Shown here: positions 18,438 through 28,645 of the stretch, piece by piece | Layout of the letters: each line of letters opens with the position of its first letter | Position numbering within the stretch: the first letter of the stretch is position 1 | Assembly: GCA_009391835.1 (NCBI GenBank) | Contig: QWJF01000002.1 | Span: forward strand, 1-64,000 | Direction: 5' to 3' | Length of the DNA stretch: 64,000 bases | DNA from: Chloroflexota bacterium | Lineage (GTDB): Bacteria; Chloroflexota; Anaerolineae; Anaerolineales; UBA11579 | Made by a program: the position numbers and the translations under genes | The notes under the pieces: model-generated | Databases searched by the model: none | Told to the model about the DNA's origin: nothing | The model's input: only the letters and a program-made list of their open reading frames with translations

Positions 18438-19409
18438 ATGCCAGCGATCACGATGCGACAGGCCATTTCAGATGCCCTTTGGGAAGAGATGGAGCGGGAT
18501 GAGAAGGTTTTTATTATGGGGGAAGAGGTGGGCGTGTGGGGCGGGACCTATGCCGTGACCAAAGGCTTTTATGACCACTTCGGCGAAAAGCGGGTGCGGG
18601 ATGCGCCCATCGCTGAAGCGGTGATCGTCGGCGCCGGGATTGGCGCGGCGCTGGTGGGGCTACGGCCGATCTCTGAATTGATGACGATCAACTTCGCCTT
18701 TGTGGCGATGGATCATATTGTGAACGAAGCGCCCAAGCTGCATGCCATGTTTGGCGGGCAGATGAAAGTGCCGCTGGTGATTCGGGCGGTAAGCGGCGGC
18801 GGCCGCCAGCTTGGCGCTACGCACTCGCAGACCCCGGATGCGATCTTTGCGCATTTCCCGGGATTGACAGTGATAGCGCCGGGGACGCCGGCGGATGCCA
18901 AGGGGCTGCTGAAAAGCGCCATCCGCTCGGATAACCCGGTGCTGTTTATTGAAAACGCGCTGCTGTATCAGGCGCGGGGTGAAGTGCCGGAAGGCGAGCA
19001 TCTGGTGCCAATCGGCGAATCCAAGGTGCAACGCGAGGGGAGCGATGTGACCCTGGTGAGCTACAGCAGCATGCTGCAGACCTCGCTCAAGGCGGCCGAA
19101 CAGTTGGAGAAGGAAGGCATCAGCGTCGAAGTGGTGGATTTGCGCTGCTTGCGGCCTTTGGATATGGGCCCGGTGGTGGAATCGTTCAAGAAAACCAACC
19201 GGGCGGTGATCGCTGAAGAGGGTTGGGGCAGCTATGGTGTCGGCTCCGAAGTGGCGACGCGGCTGTATGAGGAAGCCTTTGATTACGTGGACGCGCCAAT
19301 TAAGCGCGTGAACCAACAAGAAGTGCCATTGCCCTACAACCGGGCTCTGGAACATTCGGCGCTGCCCCAGCTTGCAGATGTGGTTGCGGCGGTAAAAGAG
19401 GTGCTCTAA
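18438..19409 (+). CDS. pdhB: Pyruvate dehydrogenase E1 beta subunit
   Basis: ITMRQAISDALWEEMERDEKVFIMGEEVGVWGG. Confidence 0.92.
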   Translation: MPAITMRQAISDALWEEMERDEKVFIMGEEVGVWGGTYAVTKGFYDHFGEKRVRDAPIAEAVIVGAGIGAALVGLRPISELMTINFAFVAMDHIVNEAPKLHAMFGGQMKVPLVIRAVSGGGRQLGATHSQTPDAIFAHFPGLTVIAPGTPADAKGLLKSAIRSDNPVLFIENALLYQARGEVPEGEHLVPIGESKVQREGSDVTLVSYSSMLQTSLKAAEQLEKEGISVEVVDLRCLRPLDMGPVVESFKKTNRAVIAEEGWGSYGVGSEVATRLYEEAFDYVDAPIKRVNQQEVPLPYNRALEHSALPQLADVVAAVKEVL

Positions 19410-20701
19410 TGGCTGACCTGGTGAGCATGCCCAAACTGGGTTTCGATATGGCCGAGGGGATTTTGGTGCGCTGGGTTAAGAAGGAGGGCGAGGCGGTTGA
19501 TAAGGGTGAGCTGCTAGCCGAAATTGAGACGGATAAGGCGACATTAGAGCTGGAATCGCCGCATTCCGGCGTTGTGCGCCAGTTTTTGGTGGATGAAGGC
19601 GCAGTTGTGGCGGTTAATAAAGCGATCGCCGTGGTTGGGGATAAAGATGAAACGATTGATATTGAGGCACTAATCGGCGCCGAGGCAATGGAAGAGGAAG
19701 CGGAGGCGGCACCAACTGAGGCGATTTCCTCGGAGCCAGCCAGTGCGCAATCCGCTGTGGCGGCCAGCCAGCCGCCCTCATCCGGTCCGGCCGCCGAGGC
19801 CAACGGGAAGCTGCCGGAGGGCGTGCGTGCTACGCCGCTGGCACGGCGTATTGCGGAGGATAAGGGGATAGATTTGCGGGCGATTTCCGGGAGCGGGCCC
19901 AAGGGCCGAGTGGTGAAAAAGGATGTTGAAGGGCACGCGGCTGGGGGCGGGACAGCGGGGCCGGTGCTGGCTGGCCTGCCCAGCTTGCAAATGCCCGAGC
20001 TGGGCACAGCGCCCGCCGACAAACGCGTGCCGCTGACCAAGCTGCGCAGCGCAATTGCCCGGCGCATGACGCAATCGCGGCAGGACGTGCCGCATTTCTA
20101 CGTGACGCATGAATATGCAATGGAGCGGGTGCTGGACGTGCGCAAGCAGGTGAATGCGCTGCTGCAATCCAGTGCCGAGAAGCTCTCGGTGAACGACTTT
20201 GTGATCAAGGCGGCGGCGCTTGCGTTGCGCCAATTCCCCAATCTGAATGCCGCGCTGGACGGGGACGCCGTTATCCAATTCGGTCGGGTGAATATTGGGG
20301 TGGCTGTGGCGGTGGATAACGGGCTTCTCGTGGTGGTGTGCAAGGATGCGGATCGCAAGCCGCTGCGCCAGATTTCGAGCGAGGTGCGGGCAATGGCGGA
20401 TCGGGCGCGATCAGGCAGCATGCACCCCGACGATATTCAAGGCTCGACCTTTTCAATCAGCAATATGGGCATGTTTGACGTGGCCCATTTTGTGGCGATC
20501 ATCAACCCGCCCGAAGCGGCCATCTTGGCGCTGGGCTCGGCGCGCGAAGTGCCCGTAGTGCGAAATGGGCAGGTGGTGCCGGGGCAGCGGATGCAGGCGA
20601 CGATCTCGATTGACCACCGGGTGAGCGACGGGGCCGAGGGGGCGCAGTATTTGCAGGCGCTGGGCCAGTATCTGGAGAACCCGGCGGCGCTGCTGCTCTA
20701 A
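19409..20701 (+). CDS. pdhC: Dihydrolipoamide acetyltransferase E2
   Basis: Lipoyl motif EIETDKATLELESP; C-terminal catalytic DHRVSDGAEGAQ. Confidence 0.92.
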   Translation: MADLVSMPKLGFDMAEGILVRWVKKEGEAVDKGELLAEIETDKATLELESPHSGVVRQFLVDEGAVVAVNKAIAVVGDKDETIDIEALIGAEAMEEEAEAAPTEAISSEPASAQSAVAASQPPSSGPAAEANGKLPEGVRATPLARRIAEDKGIDLRAISGSGPKGRVVKKDVEGHAAGGGTAGPVLAGLPSLQMPELGTAPADKRVPLTKLRSAIARRMTQSRQDVPHFYVTHEYAMERVLDVRKQVNALLQSSAEKLSVNDFVIKAAALALRQFPNLNAALDGDAVIQFGRVNIGVAVAVDNGLLVVVCKDADRKPLRQISSEVRAMADRARSGSMHPDDIQGSTFSISNMGMFDVAHFVAIINPPEAAILALGSAREVPVVRNGQVVPGQRMQATISIDHRVSDGAEGAQYLQALGQYLENPAALLL

Positions 20702-20714
20702 GGACGGAATAATC

Positions 20715-21281
20715 GTGGCGACTGGATTGTTTGAAACCGAGGCCGGCTATCTGCACGCCGGCCTCGAGCAATTAAAGCCCTATCTGCTCTCAGACGAGGT
20801 GTATTGGAATTTGGGGCTGCGGGCGCCGAGGGGCTTGGCGCCTTATCCACAGCTGACGCTGGGCAACCTGTTGCTGGCGGAGGCGAAGGCGAAGGGGGCG
20901 GCGCAATCGGAGGAGGAACGGGCGAGGATTAAGGATCTTTCCGAACAACTCGAAGCGCAACGGGATGAATGGCGCAGCGCCTGGGAGGCGAAAGCGGAGC
21001 AGGAATTTGGGGTGCGGCTGCGGCAGTGGGGGCGGATCCTGACCGAGATCGGCGAGGAGCCGGGGCGTCACAAAGCGAGCTATGCCAGTGAGGTGCGTGA
21101 CCGAGCTGAATTGGACTTATTGAAGGACGATCTGCCGGGCGGCTTGCACGCTGAGTTGGCCGTATGGGATGCGCGGTTGAAGCGGCTGACGCAGGCGGGG
21201 GATTTTGTGTGGGAGCCGGAGGTGAAGGGGTCGTTTCCGAAGGAGGATTACTGGTATTTGTGGGTGAAGCTCAAGCAGTAA
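20715..21281 (+). CDS. Hypothetical protein
   Basis: 188 aa ORF immediately after pdhC. Confidence 0.6.
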   Translation: MATGLFETEAGYLHAGLEQLKPYLLSDEVYWNLGLRAPRGLAPYPQLTLGNLLLAEAKAKGAAQSEEERARIKDLSEQLEAQRDEWRSAWEAKAEQEFGVRLRQWGRILTEIGEEPGRHKASYASEVRDRAELDLLKDDLPGGLHAELAVWDARLKRLTQAGDFVWEPEVKGSFPKEDYWYLWVKLKQ

Positions 21282-21338
21282 GGGTTTTGCAAAGCGGGCT
21301 TTGAATTCAAGGTCCGCTTTTTGATTCTGGGGGAAATG

Positions 21339-22568
21339 TTACTCGTATTTGAAACGCCAGATTCCGAGTGTCAGAAAGACCAGGCCAAAGGCTACGAGAA
21401 CACCAGCCTCCAGGAGTACGTCCTGCAGGCCGAGGCCGCGGGTGATGATATCGTGGAAGCCGCGCATGGCCCAGCCGGTGGGCACCCAAAGGGCGATGCG
21501 CTGCATGAAATCGGGCACAATCTCGATGGGCCACATGGCGCCGCCAAGGCCGGATAGCGGCAGGATGAGGATAGTGCTGATGGCATCAATCTGGGCGTAG
21601 GTGCGTACGAGGGAAGCGGCGAACATGCCCAACGCGGTAATCGAAAAGGTGAAGGCCAGGATCATGAGCGCCAGTGCAGCAGGCGATTGACCCCAATCGA
21701 CCCCAAAAAAGAGTTGCCCGGCCAACACCAAGATACTGAACTGAATCACTGCGGTAATGAAGACGCCGAACAGTTTTCCAGCCAAAATGCCCGATTTTCG
21801 GATCGGAGTGACCAATAAACGGCGCAAAGTGCCCTGTTCGCGCTCCTGCAAAATGGAGCCGGCACCGGCCAACACGAAAAACATAGCAAACATGACGGCG
21901 ATGCCCGGCGAGGATTGCTCAAAGCCGAGAGGAATCTTCACGGATGTATCTTGGCGACGAGTTTCCTTTTGGGCTTCGACAGTGATGGGGGCCCCGGCGC
22001 GCCACTCGTTCTGAGCGGCGGCGAATGACTCGGAAAAGAACTGCGTGTGGCTGGGCCCGCTGGTTGCGAAAAGGCCCAGCTGATCGGCTACACGCGTACT
22101 GACCTCGGCAATATCCAGCGAGCTGCTTAATTCGTCTATTGCGGCGAGCAGAGCTTGTTCGACGACCTGGCCTGAGAGAGGATCCTCGGCATTGAGCCGA
22201 AATTCAAGGGCGAGATTGCGCCTGGAAAGCAGTGATGCACTCATATCCGGCGGCAGGATCAGGGTGGCGGCCGATTCGCCGGCCTCAAGGCGCTGCGCGG
22301 CTGTGCCTGCATCGGTTTGAAGCACTTCCAGGATGGGATTGATCGCCAGGCTATCAAGCAGCGCGCCACCGAGCTGGCCCTCATCCTGATTAATAACGTC
22401 AATGCGCCAGGTTTGCGTTTCTTCGTCGTCGGGGGCAAAGCCCTGAATGCCGACACCAATCACCAGGGTAAACACGATGGGCATCAGAACGCCAAAGATC
22501 AGCGCACTGCGATCCTGGTAAGTGGTTTTGATGTGCAGCCAGGTGATTTCGAGGATTTTTCGCAACAT
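21339..22568 (-). CDS. ABC-2 type permease
   Basis: GILMAGKLFGVF-like region, 6-TM layout, LLVTPIRKSGILAGKL. Confidence 0.85.
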   Translation of the reverse strand: MLRKILEITWLHIKTTYQDRSALIFGVLMPIVFTLVIGVGIQGFAPDDEETQTWRIDVINQDEGQLGGALLDSLAINPILEVLQTDAGTAAQRLEAGESAATLILPPDMSASLLSRRNLALEFRLNAEDPLSGQVVEQALLAAIDELSSSLDIAEVSTRVADQLGLFATSGPSHTQFFSESFAAAQNEWRAGAPITVEAQKETRRQDTSVKIPLGFEQSSPGIAVMFAMFFVLAGAGSILQEREQGTLRRLLVTPIRKSGILAGKLFGVFITAVIQFSILVLAGQLFFGVDWGQSPAALALMILAFTFSITALGMFAASLVRTYAQIDAISTILILPLSGLGGAMWPIEIVPDFMQRIALWVPTGWAMRGFHDIITRGLGLQDVLLEAGVLVAFGLVFLTLGIWRFKYE

Positions 22569-22569
22569 C

Positions 22570-23835
22570 TTATTTCACGAAGCGGCGCTGGAAGGCCCAC
22601 AGCGCGAGCGAGAAAGTGACGAGGCCGATGGCTCCAAGGATGCCGGCTTCCAAGAGAATGTCGTTGAAGCCCCCCTGGCGAATGGTGAGGGTGGTGAGAC
22701 CCTGCATGGCCCAGCGATTGAGGGTGAATTTGCTGATGACGTTGATAACTCCCGAAAAGTTCTCGGCAGGGAAGAAAGAACCGCCCAAGGCGCCGAAGAC
22801 GAGGGAAACAGCCGAACCGACGATGCTGGCTTGCGTTTCGTTGCGGGCAAAGACGGTGAGCAGCGCGCCCAGGCCGCTGGCCGCAAATACGGTGAGCACG
22901 ACAACCGTGATCAGGCCGGGAATCGAACTGCCCCAGCTAATGCCAAAAATCAAGGTACTGGCGATGACCAGGATGGTGAATTGCAGTAAGCCCGTCATAA
23001 AGGTGCCGCCCATTTTGCCGAGAATGATCTGCCAGATGGGGGTGGGGGTGGTCATCAGACGAGGCAAGGTGCCGCGGCTTTCTTCAAGCAAAATCGAGCG
23101 GGAGCCATCGAACATCGAAAACATGAGGAAGAAGACGGCCATGCCGGGAATGAAAAAGGCGAATGGGGAAAAACTTTCGCGGGCTTCGCCGACTTCAATC
23201 TTGTTGAGGGTCAGTTTTTGGCTGGAAAAATCAAAATTTTCGGGTTGGAGTTCTGCGGTGAGCACAGGGGCCAAGTTTTCCATTGCAGGGCCAAGTAACT
23301 CTGCCTGTTCAACGATTTGGTCGGCGGTTACTCCGGCGGCCAGCAGGATGGTATTGGCTCCGGCCGTGATCTGTTCCACGATGCTCTGGATGATGAAGGG
23401 GCTGATGTTGGCGGCTGGATCCAAATAAAGCTCGACTGAGCCCGACATGGCCTCTTCGCCGGTTGAACCCTCTTCCGGGATCAAGGCATCACTAAATCCT
23501 GCTGGGATAAATAATACGCCACGGGCATTGCCGGCTTCGATCTCGGCGCGGGCGGCCTCCAAATCGTTCATCTGGCGGACGTTGAGCAGGTCTTGCAGTC
23601 CTTCAGAGGTGAGCACCTCCTCGTAATTGGCGCCGAGATCGCCAGCATCCTGATTAACCAGGATCATTTCAATATTAGAGATGGGCGCTTCGGTGCCACC
23701 CAAACCTCCGATATTGCCGAAAGCCAGGCCGATCAGGGTTGAAATAATCAGGGGCGCGCCGAGCAAGCCGACTAGCGCTTTCCAATCGCGAAAGCGGGTA
23801 AGGGTGTCTTTCCAGGCGATTTGCAGGGATTTCAT
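22570..23835 (-). CDS. ABC-2 type permease (paralogue of the neighbour)
   Basis: 421 aa, same topology; LPRLMTTPTPIWQIILGKM. Confidence 0.85.
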   Translation of the reverse strand: MKSLQIAWKDTLTRFRDWKALVGLLGAPLIISTLIGLAFGNIGGLGGTEAPISNIEMILVNQDAGDLGANYEEVLTSEGLQDLLNVRQMNDLEAARAEIEAGNARGVLFIPAGFSDALIPEEGSTGEEAMSGSVELYLDPAANISPFIIQSIVEQITAGANTILLAAGVTADQIVEQAELLGPAMENLAPVLTAELQPENFDFSSQKLTLNKIEVGEARESFSPFAFFIPGMAVFFLMFSMFDGSRSILLEESRGTLPRLMTTPTPIWQIILGKMGGTFMTGLLQFTILVIASTLIFGISWGSSIPGLITVVVLTVFAASGLGALLTVFARNETQASIVGSAVSLVFGALGGSFFPAENFSGVINVISKFTLNRWAMQGLTTLTIRQGGFNDILLEAGILGAIGLVTFSLALWAFQRRFVK

Positions 23836-23841
23836 GGGAGA

Positions 23842-24792
23842 TCAGTCGCGAAGGGCGCGACCGGTGAGATGCAGGAAAACGGCTTCCAGATTTGGTTCTT
23901 CGATCTTGATACTGCGGATGCGGCCATTGGCCTTGTCTATTGTGGAGACGATTTTGCTCAGCACTGCATTGGCTTCCTGTGCCTGCAGGATTAATTCGTC
24001 GTCCTCAATGAGCGCCTGGTTGACACCAGCAATCTTTTGCAGGGCGGCGCTGAGAGCGGCATAGTCCAATCCATCGGGTTCCAGGCCGATGCGCACTATG
24101 TCGAATTCACCAACAGTTTTGGTCAATTCACTTTGGCTTCCAAGGGCAATCAACTGGCCGTGGTCAATGATGCCGATACGGTTGCTGAGCTCTTCGGCCT
24201 CTTCCATGTAATGGGTGGTGTAGAGAACGGTGAGGCCGCTCTGGTTCAACTCCATCACGGTATCCAGGATGCGCCGACGGCTCTGGGGATCGATCCCGAC
24301 GGTGGGTTCGTCCATGTAGAGCACTTTTGGCTGGTGGAGCAGGCCAACGGCGATATTGATGCGCCGTTTCATGCCTCCGGAATAGGTTTCCACCTTGGCA
24401 TCAGCGCGTTCAGCCAACCCGGCTACTTCGAGAACGGCGGCGATGCGTTCCTGCAGGTAGCTGCCGCGCAAGCCATACATCTTGCCCCAGAAGGCCAAAT
24501 TCTCGCGGGCGCTCAGTGTGGGGTAAAGGGCAATTTCCTGGGGAACCACGCCAATGGTTTGTTTTACCGCTTCGGCATCGCTAAGTACGGAATGTCCGTC
24601 GATATAGGCCTGGCCCTGGGTGGGCTTCAGCAGGCCACTGAGCATGGAGATGGTGGTGGTTTTTCCGGCCCCATTGGGACCCAACAAGCTGAGGATTTCC
24701 CCGCGCTGAATCTCGAAACTCACGCCGTTCACGGCGTTAATCTCATCGAAGGATTTATGCAGGTTTTCGGCGTGTAGGATTGTGTCGGTCAT
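23842..24792 (-). CDS. ABC transporter ATP-binding protein
   Basis: LLGPNGAGKTTTISML Walker A, YSGGMKRRINIAVGLLHQPKVLYMDEPTVGID. Confidence 0.95.
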   Translation of the reverse strand: MTDTILHAENLHKSFDEINAVNGVSFEIQRGEILSLLGPNGAGKTTTISMLSGLLKPTQGQAYIDGHSVLSDAEAVKQTIGVVPQEIALYPTLSARENLAFWGKMYGLRGSYLQERIAAVLEVAGLAERADAKVETYSGGMKRRINIAVGLLHQPKVLYMDEPTVGIDPQSRRRILDTVMELNQSGLTVLYTTHYMEEAEELSNRIGIIDHGQLIALGSQSELTKTVGEFDIVRIGLEPDGLDYAALSAALQKIAGVNQALIEDDELILQAQEANAVLSKIVSTIDKANGRIRSIKIEEPNLEAVFLHLTGRALRD

Positions 24793-24919
24793 CTGGATTC
24801 CTGTCCCCTTTGGGGTTGTGAGCGTTTGATTCTACCATTCAAGCCATCTGCCTCTTTCAGCGTACGGGCGGCTGCTTTATGATAAGCTGGCGACAACTCC
24901 AAACCTTTGAGGGCTGTCT

Positions 24920-26347
24920 ATGTCTAAGAAACTGTACGCATTTGCACTTATTTTGTTGCTGCTGACTGCCTGTGGAGCAGGCGACCAAATCTCGCAAGAG
25001 GACCAAGTGGCCACGCTGGTGGCTGAGGCGCTGATGGCTGAGGCCGAATCGGCAGCCAGTGGGGAGCTGGAAGCCGCGACTGAGGAAGCACCAGAGCCTG
25101 ACGCAGGTGCCTATGGAAGTTGCACCAATGCGGAATTGTTCACCGTGGTGTATGTTAAGGATGGCAATGTATGGATTTGGCTCGAGGGTGGAGAGAATTT
25201 TGCGCTGACGGATAGCGGCGACGTGACAGAAGTGAAAGTGTCGGACGACGGCTGCCGGATCGCTTATGCGAAAGATGTGGTCAACCCCAGCTTCGATACC
25301 GATGTGGACCAGTTTTCCTCTCCGACACTGCTTGAGTTGTGGGTGGTGAATAGCGACGGGAGCAACAATCAGCCCCTAGTGGAGACCGATTTTCTGTTTG
25401 GCTTGCCGCTAGACGAGGGCATGACCAGCCCATCGATATACCGGTTTGCCTGGCAGCCGGGCAGCCACACGCTGGCTTTTAGCACCCGGGTGCAGACGTA
25501 TGGCTTGGTGGTGTTTGACGACATCAACCTGGTGGATGCCAATACGGGCGCGATGAGCACACTGCGAGCGCCGGGTGAGGGTGGCAACTTCTTCTTCTCC
25601 CCGGATGGCAGCCAAGTGGCATATTCCAGGTCAACCTCGATTAACGCCATTAACACGGACGGGAGCAACTTGCGCGAGGAAATGATAACTTTCCCGTACG
25701 TTATCACCTACAGTGAATTTTTATATTACCCACCGGTGCATTGGAGCCTGGACGGCAGTTCGATCATGGTGGCCGTACCGCCAGAGGATGGCCTGGCGCC
25801 CACAGAGAGCGGCTTGCCACCCGAAACGGGACTGTGGTGGATCCCGCTGGATGGCACCCCACCCTATATGCCCGGGTCCGTACAAGCTGAATGGTTTGCC
25901 GTGCAAACGGCACAGTTCTCGCCAGACAATGGCCGGGTAGCGTATTTGCGCCCAGTGGGGGAAACAGGCAGCGGCCAGCGCGAACTGGTGATCGCATTGA
26001 GCGATGGCAGCAATGAATCGGCGCAGATCCAGGAGGAAGGGATTCTGGTTGGGGCTTGGTCGCTGGATAGCAACCAACTAGTCTTTTGGTTCCAGGGGCC
26101 GGATGGCAGTCCGGAGATTCGCCTCTTGAATGCCGCCGATGGCAGCGTCACGCCCGGCAACAGCTTGACCCAGTTCCAGGCCAATGTGGCCTACTTCCAT
26201 TGGGCGTTGCCGGATGCTTACCTGCAGGTGCGCTACCGTGGGGCGGACGAGTTTATCGAGCTGAGCTTGATAAATCTGGACGGCACCGGGGTGATTCTCG
26301 ATGCCTACCAGGGGCCACCTCTCCAAGTGGATAGTAGCGCTCCGTGA
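24920..26347 (+). CDS. Lipoprotein with TolB/WD40-like beta-propeller
   Basis: Lipobox LLLLTACGAG; FSPDGSQVAYSRS, FSPDNGRVAYLRP repeats. Confidence 0.75.
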   Translation: MSKKLYAFALILLLLTACGAGDQISQEDQVATLVAEALMAEAESAASGELEAATEEAPEPDAGAYGSCTNAELFTVVYVKDGNVWIWLEGGENFALTDSGDVTEVKVSDDGCRIAYAKDVVNPSFDTDVDQFSSPTLLELWVVNSDGSNNQPLVETDFLFGLPLDEGMTSPSIYRFAWQPGSHTLAFSTRVQTYGLVVFDDINLVDANTGAMSTLRAPGEGGNFFFSPDGSQVAYSRSTSINAINTDGSNLREEMITFPYVITYSEFLYYPPVHWSLDGSSIMVAVPPEDGLAPTESGLPPETGLWWIPLDGTPPYMPGSVQAEWFAVQTAQFSPDNGRVAYLRPVGETGSGQRELVIALSDGSNESAQIQEEGILVGAWSLDSNQLVFWFQGPDGSPEIRLLNAADGSVTPGNSLTQFQANVAYFHWALPDAYLQVRYRGADEFIELSLINLDGTGVILDAYQGPPLQVDSSAP

Positions 26348-26380
26348 GCCAGAGTCTTATGGCTACAGGCTTGAGGTGAC

Positions 26381-26547
26381 AGTTTCGCGGCGATGGCGGC
26401 GGATATTCTTTGGCGCGACAATCCCCCTATGTCCAGGGTCTGGTATCCGGACCTGCGGTTGAATTGAGCTGGGTAAATATTGATGGGATCGGGATCGTGA
26501 TTGATGAAGTGGCGGGCTTCTCGGCGCTCTTTGATATCGCCAATTAA
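26381..26547 (+). pseudogene. 3' remnant of a paralogue of the preceding lipoprotein
   Basis: In-frame QSPYVQGLVSGPAVELSWVNIDGIGIVIDEVAGFSALFDIAN* parallels EFIELSLINLDGTGVILDAYQGPPLQV of 24920-26347. Confidence 0.5.
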
Positions 26548-26649
26548 GAAACCTGACACTTTAGCAAATAGTCCTTTAGGGGGATGTAAAAATCAGGTGT
26601 GCATGCAATATTATTGTGTGTCAGAGGTGAGATTCTTGAGTGAGACTGT

Positions 26650-27150
26650 ATGAACGCTGAGCAACGACCTTCTTCCTTTAAGAGAGCTAAATCGCGCGGG
26701 CAGGGCATGGTGGAATTCGCCCTGGTTTTGCCGATGCTGCTGTTAATTGTGTACGGCCTGTTTGAGGTTGGGAGGATGACCTACATTTATTTCAGCGTGG
26801 TGACGGCCAGCCGCGAAGCCGCTCGCTATGGCGTTGCCGTGGACGAGAGCGGTTCCGGGACACCCCAATACATTGATTGCGCAGCGATCAGAACCGCGGC
26901 CAAGAATTTCGGCTCGATTGCCGGAATTCAGGATGCGGATATCTCGATTACCTATGATCGGGGTCCGGGCGGCGCGGCGCTGGGCAGCTGCCCAGTTGCG
27001 GCGGAAAGCCTGCTGTTGGGCGACCGGATCATTGTGCAGGTCACTGGTTATTTTGCGCCGGGACCGGCGATCCCGTTGTTTAACTTTCCCTCCTTCACGC
27101 TAAGCTCTACAACGCGGCGCACCATTGTTAAAGAAGTTTCCTTAGAGTAG
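26650..27150 (+). CDS. TadE-like pilus assembly protein
   Basis: SRGQGMVEFALVLPMLLLIVYGLFEVGRMTYIYFSVVTASREAARYG. Confidence 0.88.
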   Translation: MNAEQRPSSFKRAKSRGQGMVEFALVLPMLLLIVYGLFEVGRMTYIYFSVVTASREAARYGVAVDESGSGTPQYIDCAAIRTAAKNFGSIAGIQDADISITYDRGPGGAALGSCPVAAESLLLGDRIIVQVTGYFAPGPAIPLFNFPSFTLSSTTRRTIVKEVSLE

Positions 27151-27171
27151 CCAGGCAACCCAGAGAAAAGC

Positions 27172-28392
27172 ATGACGAAGCTTATAAAGAAAACCGAAAC
27201 GGGCCAGGCAATCGCCTTGTTGGTGTTGATGCTTGTGGGGATGATTGGCATTGTGGGGGTGGCGATTGACGGGGGCGATCTATTCCAGGAGCGCAGAAGC
27301 TCACAAAATGCGGCAGATAACGCGGCGCTATCTGGCGCGCAGGCGCTGTGCACGGGCGGCAACCCGGTCACTTCGGCTTTTGCATCGGCATTCGCCAACG
27401 GTTATGACAATGACCTGGCGACCAATTTTGTGACAGTGAACAACCCACCCAGCCAGGGAGCTTTCCTGGGGAACGCGGAATACGTAGAAGTTAAGATCAC
27501 ATCAACGCGGGAGCCGGGGTTCTCCCAACTTGTATTCTCCGGCCCATTTCAAACCAGCGTGTATAGCCTGGCTCACTGCGCGCCAGCCGCCATTGAGCCC
27601 GTGGGCGATTACGGCATCCTGGCATTGAACCCTTCGGACAAGGACGCCTTTAAGAACAACGGAAACGGCACGCTCAAGATGACGGGCGGCGGCGTGTATG
27701 TGAATTCGAATCATGCCAGCATGGCGATGGTGACCGCGGGCAATGGGGTGATTATTGCGCCGGACATTAAACTCGTGGGGGGATATACAGAGGGCAGCCC
27801 AGGTAGCATCAGCCCCACGCCGACCACAGGCGTGCCAGCGCTGAGCGACCCTCTGGCGGAGGTGCAGGAACCCACGAATCCGGGCGGGACCTGCACAACG
27901 GTTGATATGAATTCGGGCAGCCAGACCATTGACCCGGGACTGTATTGCTCGATCACGGTGAAAGGCGGGGCACTGACGATGAACCCGGGCGTGTATTACA
28001 TAAAGCCGGGCAACATGGACGTCAATAAGGGGTCGGTTAGCGGAAACGGGGTGATGATCTTTATGGACGGGGGCCAGATCAGCCTTTCGGGTGGGGATTT
28101 CAATTTGAGCGCGCCGAGCTCCGGGAGCTATAAGGGGATGGCGATCTTCATGAAGCGCAGCAGTGCGCAGCCGATTGTGATCACGGCCAATGCGAGCTCA
28201 ACGATCACGGGGACGATTTATGGGCCGGCTTCGGAATTGGTTTTGGCCGGCTCGGGCAGCGCGAATCCGCTGCATTCGCAAGTGATTGTCAGTTTGGTGA
28301 AGGTTTCCGGAAGCGCGGCCCTTGAGATTGCTTACGATCCGGACGAAAACTACAAACTTTCTTCGCCTGCACTGGTTGAACTGATCAACTAG
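27172..28392 (+). CDS. TadG-like Flp pilus protein (paralogue 1)
   Basis: ETGQAIALLVLMLVGMIGIVGVAIDGGDLFQERRSSQNAADNAALSGA. Confidence 0.8.
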   Translation: MTKLIKKTETGQAIALLVLMLVGMIGIVGVAIDGGDLFQERRSSQNAADNAALSGAQALCTGGNPVTSAFASAFANGYDNDLATNFVTVNNPPSQGAFLGNAEYVEVKITSTREPGFSQLVFSGPFQTSVYSLAHCAPAAIEPVGDYGILALNPSDKDAFKNNGNGTLKMTGGGVYVNSNHASMAMVTAGNGVIIAPDIKLVGGYTEGSPGSISPTPTTGVPALSDPLAEVQEPTNPGGTCTTVDMNSGSQTIDPGLYCSITVKGGALTMNPGVYYIKPGNMDVNKGSVSGNGVMIFMDGGQISLSGGDFNLSAPSSGSYKGMAIFMKRSSAQPIVITANASSTITGTIYGPASELVLAGSGSANPLHSQVIVSLVKVSGSAALEIAYDPDENYKLSSPALVELIN

Positions 28393-28496
28393 CCATCTAT
28401 CAGTTAGCTGGCCTACAAGGTGGCCGGGATTTCGGGGGAAATCACCCATTGGTACTAGTGAAGCGGCTACACAGCCCAGGCAATTCCAGATTGGGC

Positions 28497-28600
28497 TTGC
28501 ACTTTTGAAAGTTCGCTGTATCATATAAAGCGAACGGTCGAAAAACGATTTGCCGCGAGTGGATTTTAACCCGTATGTTGGTTAAGACCAGTCTGCGCAA
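28497..28600 (+). promoter_or_regulatory. Conserved leader, copy A (promoter-like element + structured region)
   Basis: TTGCACTTTTGAAAGTTC..TATCATATA..GGTCGAAAAACGATTTG..; homologous to 30005-30104. Confidence 0.55.
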
Positions 28601-28645
28601 ATCGGTAGGCGCTGAGTTGAGCGAGGCCGGCGACCAGAAATTGCC

